From: Trematomus loennbergii
Taxonomy: Eukaryota > Chordata > Actinopteri > Perciformes > Nototheniidae
Length of the DNA stretch: 64,000 nt
NCBI GenBank assembly: GCA_012861695.1
Contig: JAAOOA010000103.1
Location: 62,001-126,000, forward strand
Direction of reading: 5' to 3'
This document shows, piece after piece, positions 36,056 through 46,974 of the stretch (positions are counted from its first letter, which is position 1; every line of letters begins with the position of its first letter). The notes beneath the pieces are model-generated. The model was not told the origin of the DNA and searched no databases. It saw nothing but the letters and a program-made list of their open reading frames with translations. Made by a program: the position numbers and the translations under genes.

Positions 36056-36763
36056 ATATTTGCGAGTTGCATAAGAACTGGTAAGATAGCAAGGTTTCAA
36101 GTCTCAACTTTGAATCCTGAAAATCCTGAAAATCTCCGCTCTGCTTCCCACAATGCAGTTCGAGGAAAAGTGAGGCAAAGTGACGTCACCCCATTCAAAG
36201 TGAATGGGCAGAAGCGTTGGAAGGTTTTTTAACGCTGCTGTGTGGACGCTCCGTAACCCTGCTGCGAGGCTCCAGCGAACAGTTCATGAGCGTGCTCACT
36301 AGCGCACCTAGTATTATTTAAACCCTGTCCCCATTTGATATCACAAAAAATGTAGCCCCACTTAACTCCCCTGGTTTGGCGTTGCAGCTGGTGTGTCCCT
36401 TTGCAAAATGGTCTCTAGTTTTATTAGATATTATTGGCATGAATTTGAGAGAAAACAATATGCTCTTTAAAGATAGAAAAAAACGTCAACATCGCAGTTG
36501 AAAATGGAGAGATGATGGTGATCATAAGTAAATAGGCCAGCAGATGTGCTGTACTTGTGAGAAAAAAGATTGACACCCTTGTCCACATACTTGTGTGTAT
36601 TTTTCTGCTTTGTGGCTACTGTTCATGTTTTGGGCTGTTGATTTACTTATTCTACCTTTCCCTATTGTCATATAACCAGTTGATTGATTAGATGTTATTT
36701 TCTAAATGAACACATATTTAGCTTTAAAAGAGATGAGACAGATTGTTGGACAGGATGTATCCA

Positions 36764-39306
36764 TTTATTAAATCAGCTGAAATAAAATCAGAAATGTCAA
36801 AATGGCTTCCAGCAGTGATTTCATCGAGGCTTGACACCCTGGTGGAAGAGACATCACGAGTGGGGTGGTGACATCATAGTGTCAGCATGGGGGGCCGGGT
36901 TCTTGACAGGCCACACACACGCCACAAACAAAGGGTGCCAAATCAGTACAACGCAAATCGTTGAAAAGATCTAGAGTTTAAGAGTTAGGAAACAAACAAG
37001 CAAAATATCAATCAATCACACAATTATTTGGTGTACAGAAATTGTCACAGTTTTCTAAAGCCTAACTTCACATTTAAAAAATATTAAACAGTCCGAAGAT
37101 ATTCAGTTACTGTCAAAAGAAGTTGGAGCAGAGTAAATTTGAATGGATCAGGTAGATCAAATAATTAAGTTAACTAATAGTAAATAAATCTAATACTTTA
37201 GAGGATTCTACTCTTAATGTTATGTATAAAGAAATTGAATTGAATTGATTTATTTAAAACAAGGGACAGTGTACATTAATCAACATATTAAAAACATGTA
37301 AAAGTACTCGAATTAGCCAAAAGGCTAGTTTTCACCGATAGTCCCTTTGCCAGATGGTAATAGACATCCTAAAAGCAATAATAAAAATACCACAACATTG
37401 TTATACCAACAAAATAAAATAAAATAAAATGTACATATTTACAATAGATGACATCACTGAATACAGATAAGAGCAAGTCATGATAATAAATAAAACATTC
37501 ACAATACGCACTCATACTAACACCTACACCCACACATCAGTGCTGACTCTGTTGATTATTAATGAGCCACTTTTTAATACTGTACTTGAATGTGTAGTAG
37601 GATGAGGAAATTCCTAATCCAGATTATATAAGGTTGTCAGTTACCAAAAATGACTTTTCTAATATGAATTTTAAGAACTAAATTGACATTGCTGGTGATA
37701 AACAGATTATTAGTGCATACCACTCCAGTTCATCACCAAGCAGTGTTCTTGACCGCCAGCATTGTCAGGTTGGCCGGGACCCCAGAGTTTGGTGACAAAC
37801 TTGGTACCATCACTCCACATCCACACGCCATCCTAAAAAAAAGTTTAGGGGTCAATTCAATCCAATAAAAAAAAATCTATTTTACCCCATCCAACCATGC
37901 TGATAGTTCAGTGTCCACAGCTGTCAGCTTTACCTTGGTTGTATTATATTATACAATAAAGTTAAGTGCAAATTTAATTACGAATATATTCAATATCGTG
38001 CTCAAAGGAGACAAACCCATTGCATCGTGTTTATTATTAAATTACTCACCTTTGCCAAGTCAGTGCCTCCAATCCAAGCAGGTTTATTTGCGTTAGTCGC
38101 TGTGTTTATGATCTGTCTGATAAATGTGTACACCCCTAGTTTGGGGATTGATGCCAGATTTCCACCAAGGGCAATGCAGTCCACCTAATATGTAACGTGT
38201 GGATTGAATAAAATAAAATAAAGCAAGTGAGAGAAAAGCGAGAGTTAAATGAGGAAATAGAAGTGAGAACTCTATAAACATGTTGGTCAGTTATAACTCA
38301 TATTGTTCCTCGATGTACCTCTGCATCAGCCCAGGTCTTAGCAGCATGCTTGTACATGTAACAGTGATCTTCAAACAGAGTCCATCCAGAAGGGCAGGTC
38401 TTACATGGGACATACCATGGGTTTTCTAAAGATGATAAGGACATTCATTAATCTGGCATGGAATAAGTGTGAGAGGAAAAGCGTTACAGTGATATTTTAT
38501 AGTTTGGGAGCAATGTAAAACCTCAAAGAAGTGCCGTAATCATTCTTCCTCTTTAAAAAATATTTTAAAGTAATAATCCTTTAGGAGAAATCCCCTCTTT
38601 GTGTTACTATTCCTCACAATCAGCTCAACAATTTAACAATGTAACAAAAACCTTAATTTTGGAAAATAATTCATTGTTAGAGCAGCAGGTAGAACATTTA
38701 AGTCACTTTATAATTACCAACCTTCTTTCTGTGCCTGTGAACACAAAGAAAACATCATTATCAATGGATTATATGAACTTAATTGTATATGGTATTTGGT
38801 GTTATTCAATACCTTATTATAACCCTAAAGATCTTGGTATATAAATGTATTAGTGTGCGTAAAACTTACATTTGCTCCACTCCACAGTCCAAACAGAGGA
38901 CCACAATGAAATGAAGACATGAAGCCATCTGTGTAAAGAAGCAGTATATTCATAAGTTAATGCATCATTTACAAGTATATTTAATGTCTAAACGTGAACC
39001 TCAATTACAAAATTAAAATAAAAAAATTCTAATTCAGAAATAGAGAAGAAAAGAAAATATATATACACAAAAGTTTGGAGGTTTTACTGAAACAAGACAT
39101 TGTAAAGAACCAGACATGAAAAGGTGATTTCACTTTTGAAAACTAAACGTAATAATGAACATCTCTTTCTGTAGGTATCGATCAAAACAGATGAAGCCAT
39201 AATGATAGAAAAGTATGAGAGCCTTACCTTGTTATGATGATCAGTTGAGGTTGCACTTGCAGCAGGTAACAGGGTGACTTTGAGAGGGAAATCCAGAGTT
39301 TATATA
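36764..39306 (-). pseudogene. C-type lectin gene B, damaged signal peptide and extended C-terminus
   Basis: Same exon plan as lectin A: 5'UTR 39228-about 39280; 38870-38928; microexon 38722-38734; 38319-38425; 38050-38184; 37721-37832; 36882-36970; poly(A) signal 36764-36769; TATA box 39299-39306. Exons 4-6 are open in frame: SGWTLFEDHCYMYKHAAKTW, GGNLASIPKLGVYTFIRQII, AWIGGTDLAK, and GPGQPDNAGGQEHCLVMNW with an intact QPD motif. Two oddities. A 7-bp deletion in exon 2 (A has GACCACTG where B lacks it) shifts the frame after MASCLHFIVVLCL, removing the signal-peptide end. In the last exon, TG expansion and a changed stop turn the usual PFVCGVRL ending into PFVCGVCVACQEPGPPC. The N-terminal CYDPC has become WYVPC. 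A 370-bp repeat lies in its last intron. It may be translated only from an alternative start, if at all. Confidence 0.85.
37236..37607. mobile_element. Retroelement-like insertion in lectin B last intron
   Basis: Absent from copies A and C. Flanked by short direct repeats (GAAATT at about 37232 and 37607). It begins GATTTATTTAAAACAAGGGA and contains an AAAAT run near 37415-37432. No coding potential; class unknown. Confidence 0.6.
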
Positions 39307-39363
39307 CTGTACCTTCTCTTGATGTATTGACAGACACTTGGTTAGCATGTCCTCATAGGCGAC

Positions 39364-40264
39364 GCGTGAGGCTCATGTTTGGGAAGGCTAACTTGTTTTA
39401 CCTGACGCTGCCCGCCTCTGGCGTCTATAGATAAGAGATCAACTCAGTGAAAGCACAGCCTGCTGACCAATCAGAGCTCAGTGTGCAGAGTTTAAATCTA
39501 TCAAGTCATATTACAGGATAAAGGAAATACAGTTTAAACTGCCGTATGCAGGGAGAACGCCGAAGTGTCGCGCACTTATCATTCATATCACATCAATCAC
39601 GTCATCGGTCATATAATATCATAATATATCATATATTTCCTTATCTGAGTCAGCATGCAACACAGTGTCACATACTGTAGGCAGAAGTATTATTTTAAGC
39701 AACACATTAAGTTGACGAATCTGGGGGTGTTGGTTGAGCCACGCAGCGGCGAAACCGTGCCGCGCCACACTAATTGCGCCGCATAAGCGCATAGGTGCGC
39801 CGCATTTGCGTCTCAGTTGAGGGTCCCTCCGCAAGATGAGGCCACCTCCGCGAGATGAGGCCCCATGCAGTCTCCGTGATCTGCCTGTAGGGAGGAACGG
39901 CCCTGGTACAGGGCACTGGTGGCTGCATTGCAGCGCTAATGTCAAATACACAAACATTTATTTTAATTTTACCAGGATGCAGTGACAAAAATATTTGGGA
40001 AGGCTTAGCCTTCCCTAGCCTACAGCATAGACGGTAGGGGCGTTGAAAATAATCGTTTCTACGATGCATTGCGATGCGGACGTGGACGATTCGGTTTCGA
40101 TGCAGTGACGGAAGATAGCCTACAGCATAGGCGGCGTGTGAGGCTCAGTTTGGGAAGGCTAACTTGTTTTACCTGACGCTGCCCGCCTCCGGCGTCTATA
40201 GATAAGGGATCAACTCAGTGAAAGCACAGCCTGCTGACCAATCAGAGCTCAATGTGCAGAGTTT
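39364..40264. repeat. Pair of 130-bp direct repeats flanking a MITE
   Basis: GGGAAGGCTAACTTGTTTTA ... GACCAATCAGAGCTCA occurs at 39364-39495 and again at 40136-40264, nearly identical. Between them, at about 39722-39905, lies an inverted fragment of the CAGGGCC-type hAT MITE seen at 44987-45301. It could be an old element with terminal direct repeats or a local duplication. No ORF of interest. Confidence 0.55.
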
Positions 40265-40558
40265 AAAGCACAGAAGGTCTGCTATGATATGACTTTATTT
40301 TACTTTATGACAAATTCTTTGATTTAATAATTTTACAACATACTTTACCATGGTTTTCTCTACCTTCTTATGATGTACTATACTATTACTTTTATTTCTA
40401 TTCAATGTATTTATTATTATTTAAAAACTATACTCAGACCTTTTTATTTACTTTTTTTTGACAAACTATACTGTGGATTTTAAAAATAAATAATACAATA
40501 TAATATTTTTTTTAAAAGAATGTAGGACATACTATAAAATTACTTTTTTTTACTTTAA

Positions 40559-40939
40559 AGGTGGGGTAGGTAAGTTTGAGAAACCGGCTCGAGATCGCTA
40601 ACATTTGAAAATACACAACCGGAGAAAATCTGCCACTTCCTTACAGAGCCCCTCCTCCAACACACACGAACGCGCACATGACCAATGAGGGCACGAGATA
40701 AGTTTGTGCACAGATGGAAGGCTGACAGGCAGGTAGGCCATCCAGTTATTTTAGCCGGGCCGGCTAAAATGATTGGTCGTGCTTTTTACAGTATTACGGC
40801 TTCCACAGATGACATTTTTTTATGGATTTTTTGTCAAAGCACTTAAGATATTCATTGCTATCGGGATGTTAAGAGCATTCCATGGAATATAACAAAAAGT
40901 GTATCTCGAGCCGGTTTCTCAAACTTACCTACCCCACCT
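40559..40939. mobile_element. TTAA-flanked MITE with 36-bp perfect terminal repeats
   Basis: Left end AGGTGGGGTAGGTAAGTTTG..., right end the exact inverse (...CAAACTTACCTACCCCACCT), with TTAA at 40555-40558 and 40940-40943. The ends continue as inverse through GAGAAACCGGCTCGAGAT. TTAA targets are typical of piggyBac and Kolobok elements. The interior is non-coding. Confidence 0.85.
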
Positions 40940-40943
40940 TTAA

Positions 40944-42360
40944 TGAAATACTAACTTTCACTTTTTACGACATAATATACTATGACTTTTGATTACATCG
41001 TTATGACATACTGTTACATTATTTATTTTGTAATTATAACTATATAACTTTTTATGAGTTTGTTTTAATATTTTAAATTAAAAAAATCAAATGTTATCAC
41101 ATGTCTTTCTGTAAGTTGATTAATTTCACTTAAAAATCTGCTGAAGGACCTGCAGGCTCATTCAAGCAAGGGAGCAGATGGACTGTGCCTACAACAGAGG
41201 ATATACTGTATTTCTTGACACATTGACATGGCACAAGACTGACAATTCAACAGAAAGGAACACAACCAGTTACAGGATCTGTCATAACCTTTCAAAAAAT
41301 AAGGAAACTTTTTTTTATAATTAAACCCCAATTTTTTTTTTTGAGATTCCCTTTTTGCTTGATTTTCGCAACAGTGTCTGTGAATATACAACACTTTACA
41401 ATCAAATGCACACATCTACTGTTTCCCCGACTATACCGGGGCGTATTTGATCCTAGGCAGGGCGCCCCTCCCTATACGCAGGACACGCCAGTGCGAAGGG
41501 CCTCAATTTGGCCAGGGCAGCACTGATCATAGGTTAAAAATGTGTTATATATATATTATATAACCTTCAATCTGTATGACAGTATATAATAAAATAAAAT
41601 TAACATTTTGCGGCAATGCACAGGGGAGATGGTTAAGTCAGGATCGATGCAGACTTCCTGTTGGAGCATTTAATAACCCACTCCCACTAGCTGGATTTCA
41701 ACACCTTATGTGGCAGATTGTCCACACAAACAAAGTATTAATGGGAAGGTATAACAATCTGACTCCTACATGAGAGTTAAGGAGTCAAAATGTAATTGAG
41801 CCTTTGTGTCTGTCATCATGACTAAATGTCCTGGAACCAACTTCTCTGGCAGGAACGAGCACATTATTTTGTTGTAACTTGTCCTGTGTTTATATTGCAA
41901 GATCAAAATGAAGGCAAACTTTAACAAGTATGGTCACAGCACGGTGTGGTAAGGGGTATTATTTAAACCCTGTCCCCATTTGATATCACAAAAATGTAGC
42001 CCCACTTAACTCCCCTGGCCCAGTTTGGCGTTGCAGCTGGTGTGTCCCTTTGCAAAATACTCTCTAGTTTTATTGGATATTATTGGCATGAATTTGAGAG
42101 AAAACAAATATGCTCTTCAAAGATAGAAACCAATTTCAACGGGAGATGATGGTGATCATAAGTAAATAGGCCAGCAGACGTGCTCTACTTGTGTGAGAAA
42201 AAATATTTGACACCCTATTTTTCTGCTTTGTGGCTACTGTTCATGTTTTGGGCTGTTGATTTACTTCTTCTACCTTTCCCTATTGTCATATAAACCAGTT
42301 GATTGATTAGATTTTATTTTCTAAATGAACACATATTTAGCTTTAAAAGAGATGAGACAG
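40944..42360. other. Unit C non-coding sequence upstream of lectin C 3' end
   Basis: Shares blocks with 11440-11980 and 12560-13010. The MITE fragment at 41452-41525 is present. Segment 41665-41960 has no counterpart in units A or B. No gene seen. Confidence 0.5.
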
Positions 42361-42377
42361 ATTGTTGGACAGGATGT

Positions 42378-44547
42378 ATCCATTTATTAAATCAGCTGAA
42401 ATAAAATCAGAAATTTCAAAATGGCTTCCAGCAGTGATGTCATCGAGGCTTGACACCCTGGTGGAAGAGACATCACGAGTGGGGTGGTGACATCATAGTG
42501 TCAGCATGGGGGGGCCGGGGTTCTTCACAGGCGCACGCCACAAACAAAGGGTCTCAAAGAAGTACAAATCAAATCGTTGAAAGATCTAGAGTTTAAGAGT
42601 TAGGAAACAAACAAGCAAAATATCAATCAATCACACAATTATTTGATGTGTACAATGTCAGAAATGGTCACAGTTTTCTAAAACCTAACTTCACATTTTT
42701 AACAAATTAAACAATCCGAAGATATTCAGTTACTGTCAAGAAGTTGGAGCAGAGTAAATTTGAATGGATCAGGTAGATCAAATAATTAAAAAGTTACCTA
42801 ATAGTAAATAAATCTAATACTTTAGAGGATTCTAAATGTTATGTATAAAGAAATGAAATTCCTAATCCAGATTATATAAGGTTATCAGTTACCAAAATGA
42901 CTTTTCTAACATGGATTTTAAGAGCTAAATTGACATTGCTGGTAAACAGATTATTAGTGCATACCACTATCGTCAAGCAGTCTTCTTTACCGCGCCAATT
43001 GTCGGGTTGGCCGACCCCAGAGTTTGGTGACAAACTTGGTACCATCACTCCACATCCACACGCCCTCCTAAAAAAAGTTTAAGGGTCAATTCAATCCAAT
43101 AAAAAAAATCTTTTACCCCATCCAACCATGCTGATAGTTCAGTTTCCACAGCTGTCAGCTTTACCTTGGTTGTATTATATTATACAATAAAGTTAAGTGC
43201 AAATTAATTAAGAATATATTCAAGATCAGGCTCAAAGGAGACAAACCCATTGCATCGTGTTTATTATTAAATTACTCACCTTTGCCAAGTCATGCCTCCA
43301 ATCCAATATGTATTTGCGTTAGTCGCTGTGTTTACGATCTTTTGATAAATGTGTACACCGCTTTGTTGGGGATTGACGCCAGATTTCCACCAAGGGCAAT
43401 GCAGTCCACCTAATATGCAACGTGTGGATTGAATAAAATAACATAAAGCAAGTGAGAGAAAAGCGAGAGTTAAATGAGGAAATAGAAGTGAGAACTCTAT
43501 AAACATGTTGGTCAGTTATAACTCATATTGTTCCTCGATGTACCTCTGCATCAGCCCAGGTCTTAGCAGCATGCTTGTACATGTAACAGTGATCTTCAAA
43601 CGGAGTCCATCCAGAAGGGCAGGTCTTACATGGGTCATAGCATGGGTTTTCTAAAGATGATAAGGACATTCATTAATCTGGCATGGAATAAGTGTGAGAG
43701 GAAAAGCGTTACAGTGATATTTTATAGTTTGGGAGCAATGTAAAACCTCAAAGAAGTGCCGTAATCATTCTTCCTCTTTAGTGACTAAAATATTTTAAAG
43801 TAATAATCCTTTAGGAGAAATCCCCTCTTTGTGTTACTATTCCTCACCATCAGCTCAAAATTTAACATGTAACAAAAACCTTAATTTTGGAAAATAATTC
43901 ATTGTTAGAGCAGCAGGTAGAACGTTTAAGTCACTTTATAATTACCAACCTTCTTTCTGTGCCTGTGAACACAAAGAAAACATCATTATCAATGGATTAA
44001 TATGAACTTAATTGTATGTGTTATTCAATACCTTATAACCCTAAAGATCTTGGTATATAAATGTATTAGTGTGCGTAAAACTTACATTTGCTCCACTCCA
44101 CAGTCCACTGGTCAAACAGAGGACCACAATGAAATGAAGACATGAAGCCATCTGTGTAAAGAAGCAGTATATTTAAGTTAATGCATCATTTACAAGTATA
44201 TTTAATGTGTAATGTGTACCTCAATTACAAAATTAAAAAAATCAATTCTAATTCAGAAATAGAGAAGAAAATAAAATATATATACACAAAAGTTTGGAGG
44301 TTTTACTGAAACAAGACATAGTAAAGACCAGACATGAAAAGGTGATTTCACTTTTTCACAAGTGAAAACTAAACGTAATGAACATATATCTCTTTCTGTA
44401 GGTATCGATCAAAACAGATGAAGCCATAATGATAGAAAAGTATGAGAGCCTTACCTTGTTATGATGATCAGTTGAGGTTGCACTTGCAGCAGGTAGCAGG
44501 TAGCAGGTAACAGGGTGACTTTGAGAGGGAAATCCAGAGTTTATATA
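42378..44547 (-). pseudogene. C-type lectin gene C, multiple frameshifts
   Basis: Exons as in A and B: 44455-about 44515 (5'UTR); 44086-44151 (MASCLHFIVVLCLTSGLWSG); 43950-43962 (microexon); 43544-43650 (NPCYDPCKTCPSGWTPFEDH, ending TWADAE); 43280-43409; 42965-43067; 42525-42585. The signal peptide and first CRD exon are intact. Exon 5 has 1-nt losses at ATCAAAAGATCG and GGAGGCATGACT. Exon 6 lacks 2 nt before GGCCAACCCGACAA, so the QPDN motif is out of frame, and is eroded at its end. The last exon lost a T in GATCTTTCAACG. It is the most damaged of the three, even allowing for sequencing error. Confidence 0.85.
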
Positions 44548-44986
44548 CTGTACCTTCTCTTGATGTATTGACAGACACTTGGTTAGCGTGTCCTTTGTAT
44601 AAATATTGTGTAATCATTGCCGGACTTAAGTGAAACCAGAATGCTCTTCAAACAAGGATCATATGGATCCACTGCCTGTTCAGCTATCAGCCACAGCATG
44701 TCCAACATACATTTAAACTCCAACATATTCAAATATTTTTTAAAAATTAACAACATGCGTACATTTTCATCCCACTCTGACAAATCTATACCTTTTCTTT
44801 ACATGTGTTTCACTGAGATAATATAATTTCGCAAACTTTTGCCTCTGACACCATTGTTCTTACTGGACCCACACTGAAACAAATAATTTATAACCTTCAG
44901 GTACACAAATGCAAAATACAGAAGCAAGTTCTGCTATACAACTCTCACGTATGTGTTATATACACCCCTGCCTCCAAACGCATGTG

Positions 44987-45301
44987 CAGGGCCGTCCCTC
45001 CCTACAGGCCGATCACGCAGACTGCGCGGGGCCTCACCTCGCGGGGGGGCCTCACCTCGCGGAGGGGGCCTCACCTCGCGGAGGGGGCCTCACCTCGCGG
45101 AGGGGGCCTCACCTCGCGGAGGGGCCTCACCTCGCGGAGGGGGCCTCACCTCGCGGAGGGGGCCTCATCTTGCAGAGGGAGCCTCAACTGAGCTGCAAAA
45201 GCGGCGCACCATGCTCTTATGCGGTGCAATTAGTGTGGTTTCGCCGCTGCGAGGCTCCACTAGCACCCACCCCGGCCTCAAATTGGCCAGGGACGGCCCT
45301 G
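44987..45301. mobile_element. hAT-type MITE containing a GC-rich minisatellite
   Basis: Ends CAGGGCCGTCCCT and AGGGACGGCCCTG with 8-bp flanks CGCATGTG (44979-44986) and CGTATGTG (45302-45309). The empty site (AACGCATGTGTACTTTAGG) is seen at 18537-18555. No gene; the open frames across it encode Arg/Gly/Pro-rich low-complexity peptides. Confidence 0.85.
45028..45170 (+). repeat. Minisatellite, 18-20 bp unit, about 8 copies
   Basis: Unit GGGGCCTCACCTCGCGGAG repeated with small changes in G number. It lies inside the MITE at 44987-45301. The related fragment at 39835-39870 has about two copies. Confidence 0.9.
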
Positions 45302-46861
45302 CGTATGTGTACTTTAGGTTTGCGGCCAGTGGTCATTGTTTACTGTTCTTGTGTTGAAAGGTGCTTTATAAATTAACTTGCCTTGCCTTGATGCTCTGAT
45401 ATCGTCCAATATCCTGGAGATACTGATGCTTAAGCATACAATGATATTTTAGATAAGAGTGTTCTTAATACTTTTGTACTTCCTAAGTACACAATACTGT
45501 TTTCATAATAACGACACGCACTTTTTATCCAGTTCGTTGGATATGGTGATGGTAAGTGAACGAGGTCACTTAAATGTGAGTATTTTAGAAAAAACCTTAA
45601 CTAGGCTGTTGTTATGAAGGCCTATTGAAGACAAGAATATCAATATAAAAATGACGAGTGATAATGGATTATGACAGAAAAGAGTCAAATGCAACCACTT
45701 ACGGTTGGTACTAAAAATATTTTCCTAAAGTAGGTACTTGTATCGAAGACTATAAATACTTTGTTAAAAGATGCTTTATAGGTATTTGTGCTTAACCAGA
45801 TTTAGTGTGATAAATGAAAAACAGCTTTATTTTTTTTATTAATAAAAATTATATGTGTTAGAATAAATAACACAAAACAACAGCCTCAGTAAAATTATCT
45901 AATATATCATATTCCAATCACTTGTATATGACTATTTTGCACTATTTCACTATTTTACTATTTTTCTTTTTGTATTTACTTGCACTATCTTTTCTTCTGT
46001 TTTTCTGTTTTATTTGTTTTATTGTGTTGCACTGTTGGAGGAGCCTGTGACCTAAGATTTTAATCGTCATAACTACACTAGAACTGTATCGACTGAGACA
46101 TAGTTTTTAAATATACAAACAGTTACTATATGCACATGCCAAATAAATACAGAAGTTGAGGTTTATTTCCCATAAACAGGCAAACAGTTCAAGTTTTTGC
46201 TGCAACAACTATACTAATGCATCATAGCTAGGGTTGGGTATCGTTTGGATTTTAACAATTCTGGTTCTGATTCCGGTTCTGCTTTTCGATTCTGGTTCTG
46301 GTTCTTTGAGAGGGTAAAAATAAGTCCCATGCCAATTTCACTGGGAGAAAAATATATTTATGAAAACATTAAGTAAAATCTGTATTCCTATTTACAAACC
46401 CTTCATACTGTTTAATGTTGTTGCTGTTATTGAATACAATTATATTAAAAATAATCTCTGCATTGTTTAGTTAGTTCTAAGTGGAGCAGTTTGAGAATGT
46501 ACAGTGTGGCCCAGTCTCCACAGAGTCCAACCATACAGTCTGGGTCCAACACATGTCCTGCAATACATCTGCCCAGCTGCTTACTGTTTGTAAAAGTAAA
46601 TAAATAGTATTTTCATTTCAATAATGTACTTTCTATACCCTGCTTCATAAACAATACTGACATCCTTGTCTCACAGTCCAGGGATGTGAGGACAGCGCGA
46701 GGACACAGACAGGGAGGCTGCTTTACTTCATAAAGGAAATGGCGGTCAATATTACAGCATAGGAGCTAAAACTCTTAATAACTTTCATTACGTGTTAGAG
46801 AAAGAACATAAGAAAGGTTGACAAAGATGAGGCTGTTCAACGGGCATTGGAGCCGCTGTGT

Positions 46862-46898
<37 letters not shown>

Positions 46899-46974
46899 TT
46901 TTTTTTTTTTTTGATTTTTCAAAACACTTTTATTCACAAAGCAAATAACCAAACAGACACAATGACACACATTG

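Larger units (their letters stand above)
18411..39350. repeat. Tandem unit B, enlarged by an 8-kb insertion
   Basis: Repeats unit A (2778-15461) in order: internal block 18977-19643, piggyBac-like element, L2 fragment, second internal block, hAT 31291-32543, AT-rich DNA, (GA)n and lectin B. Differences from A are the ISL2EU element at 20201-28191, about 410 extra bases at 30379-30790, a 370-bp insertion in lectin B at about 37236-37607, and loss of the promoter-distal end at 39350. Confidence 0.9.
40270..44850. repeat. Truncated tandem unit C
   Basis: Parallels 11290-15460 of unit A but lacks the (GA)n tract and about 500 bp around it. It carries a MITE at 40559-40939. Its end (GACACCATTGTTC at 44846-44858) joins directly to the start of the next unit and represents the site where Harbinger element 2 inserted between units A and B. 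Confidence 0.85.
44852..45600. repeat. Start of a fourth tandem unit (D), truncated
   Basis: Matches 2778-3300 and 18411-18950 (TTGTTCTTACTGGACCCACA onward, including the L2-like tail AACTTGCCTTGCC at about 45377). It then diverges: the segment around 45470-45550 keeps short pieces of the block. Confidence 0.75.

Noticed and set aside
39600..40070. Possible solo LTR between the 130-bp repeats
   Set aside because: I found no TG...CA ends, primer-binding site or polypurine tract, so an LTR call is not supported.
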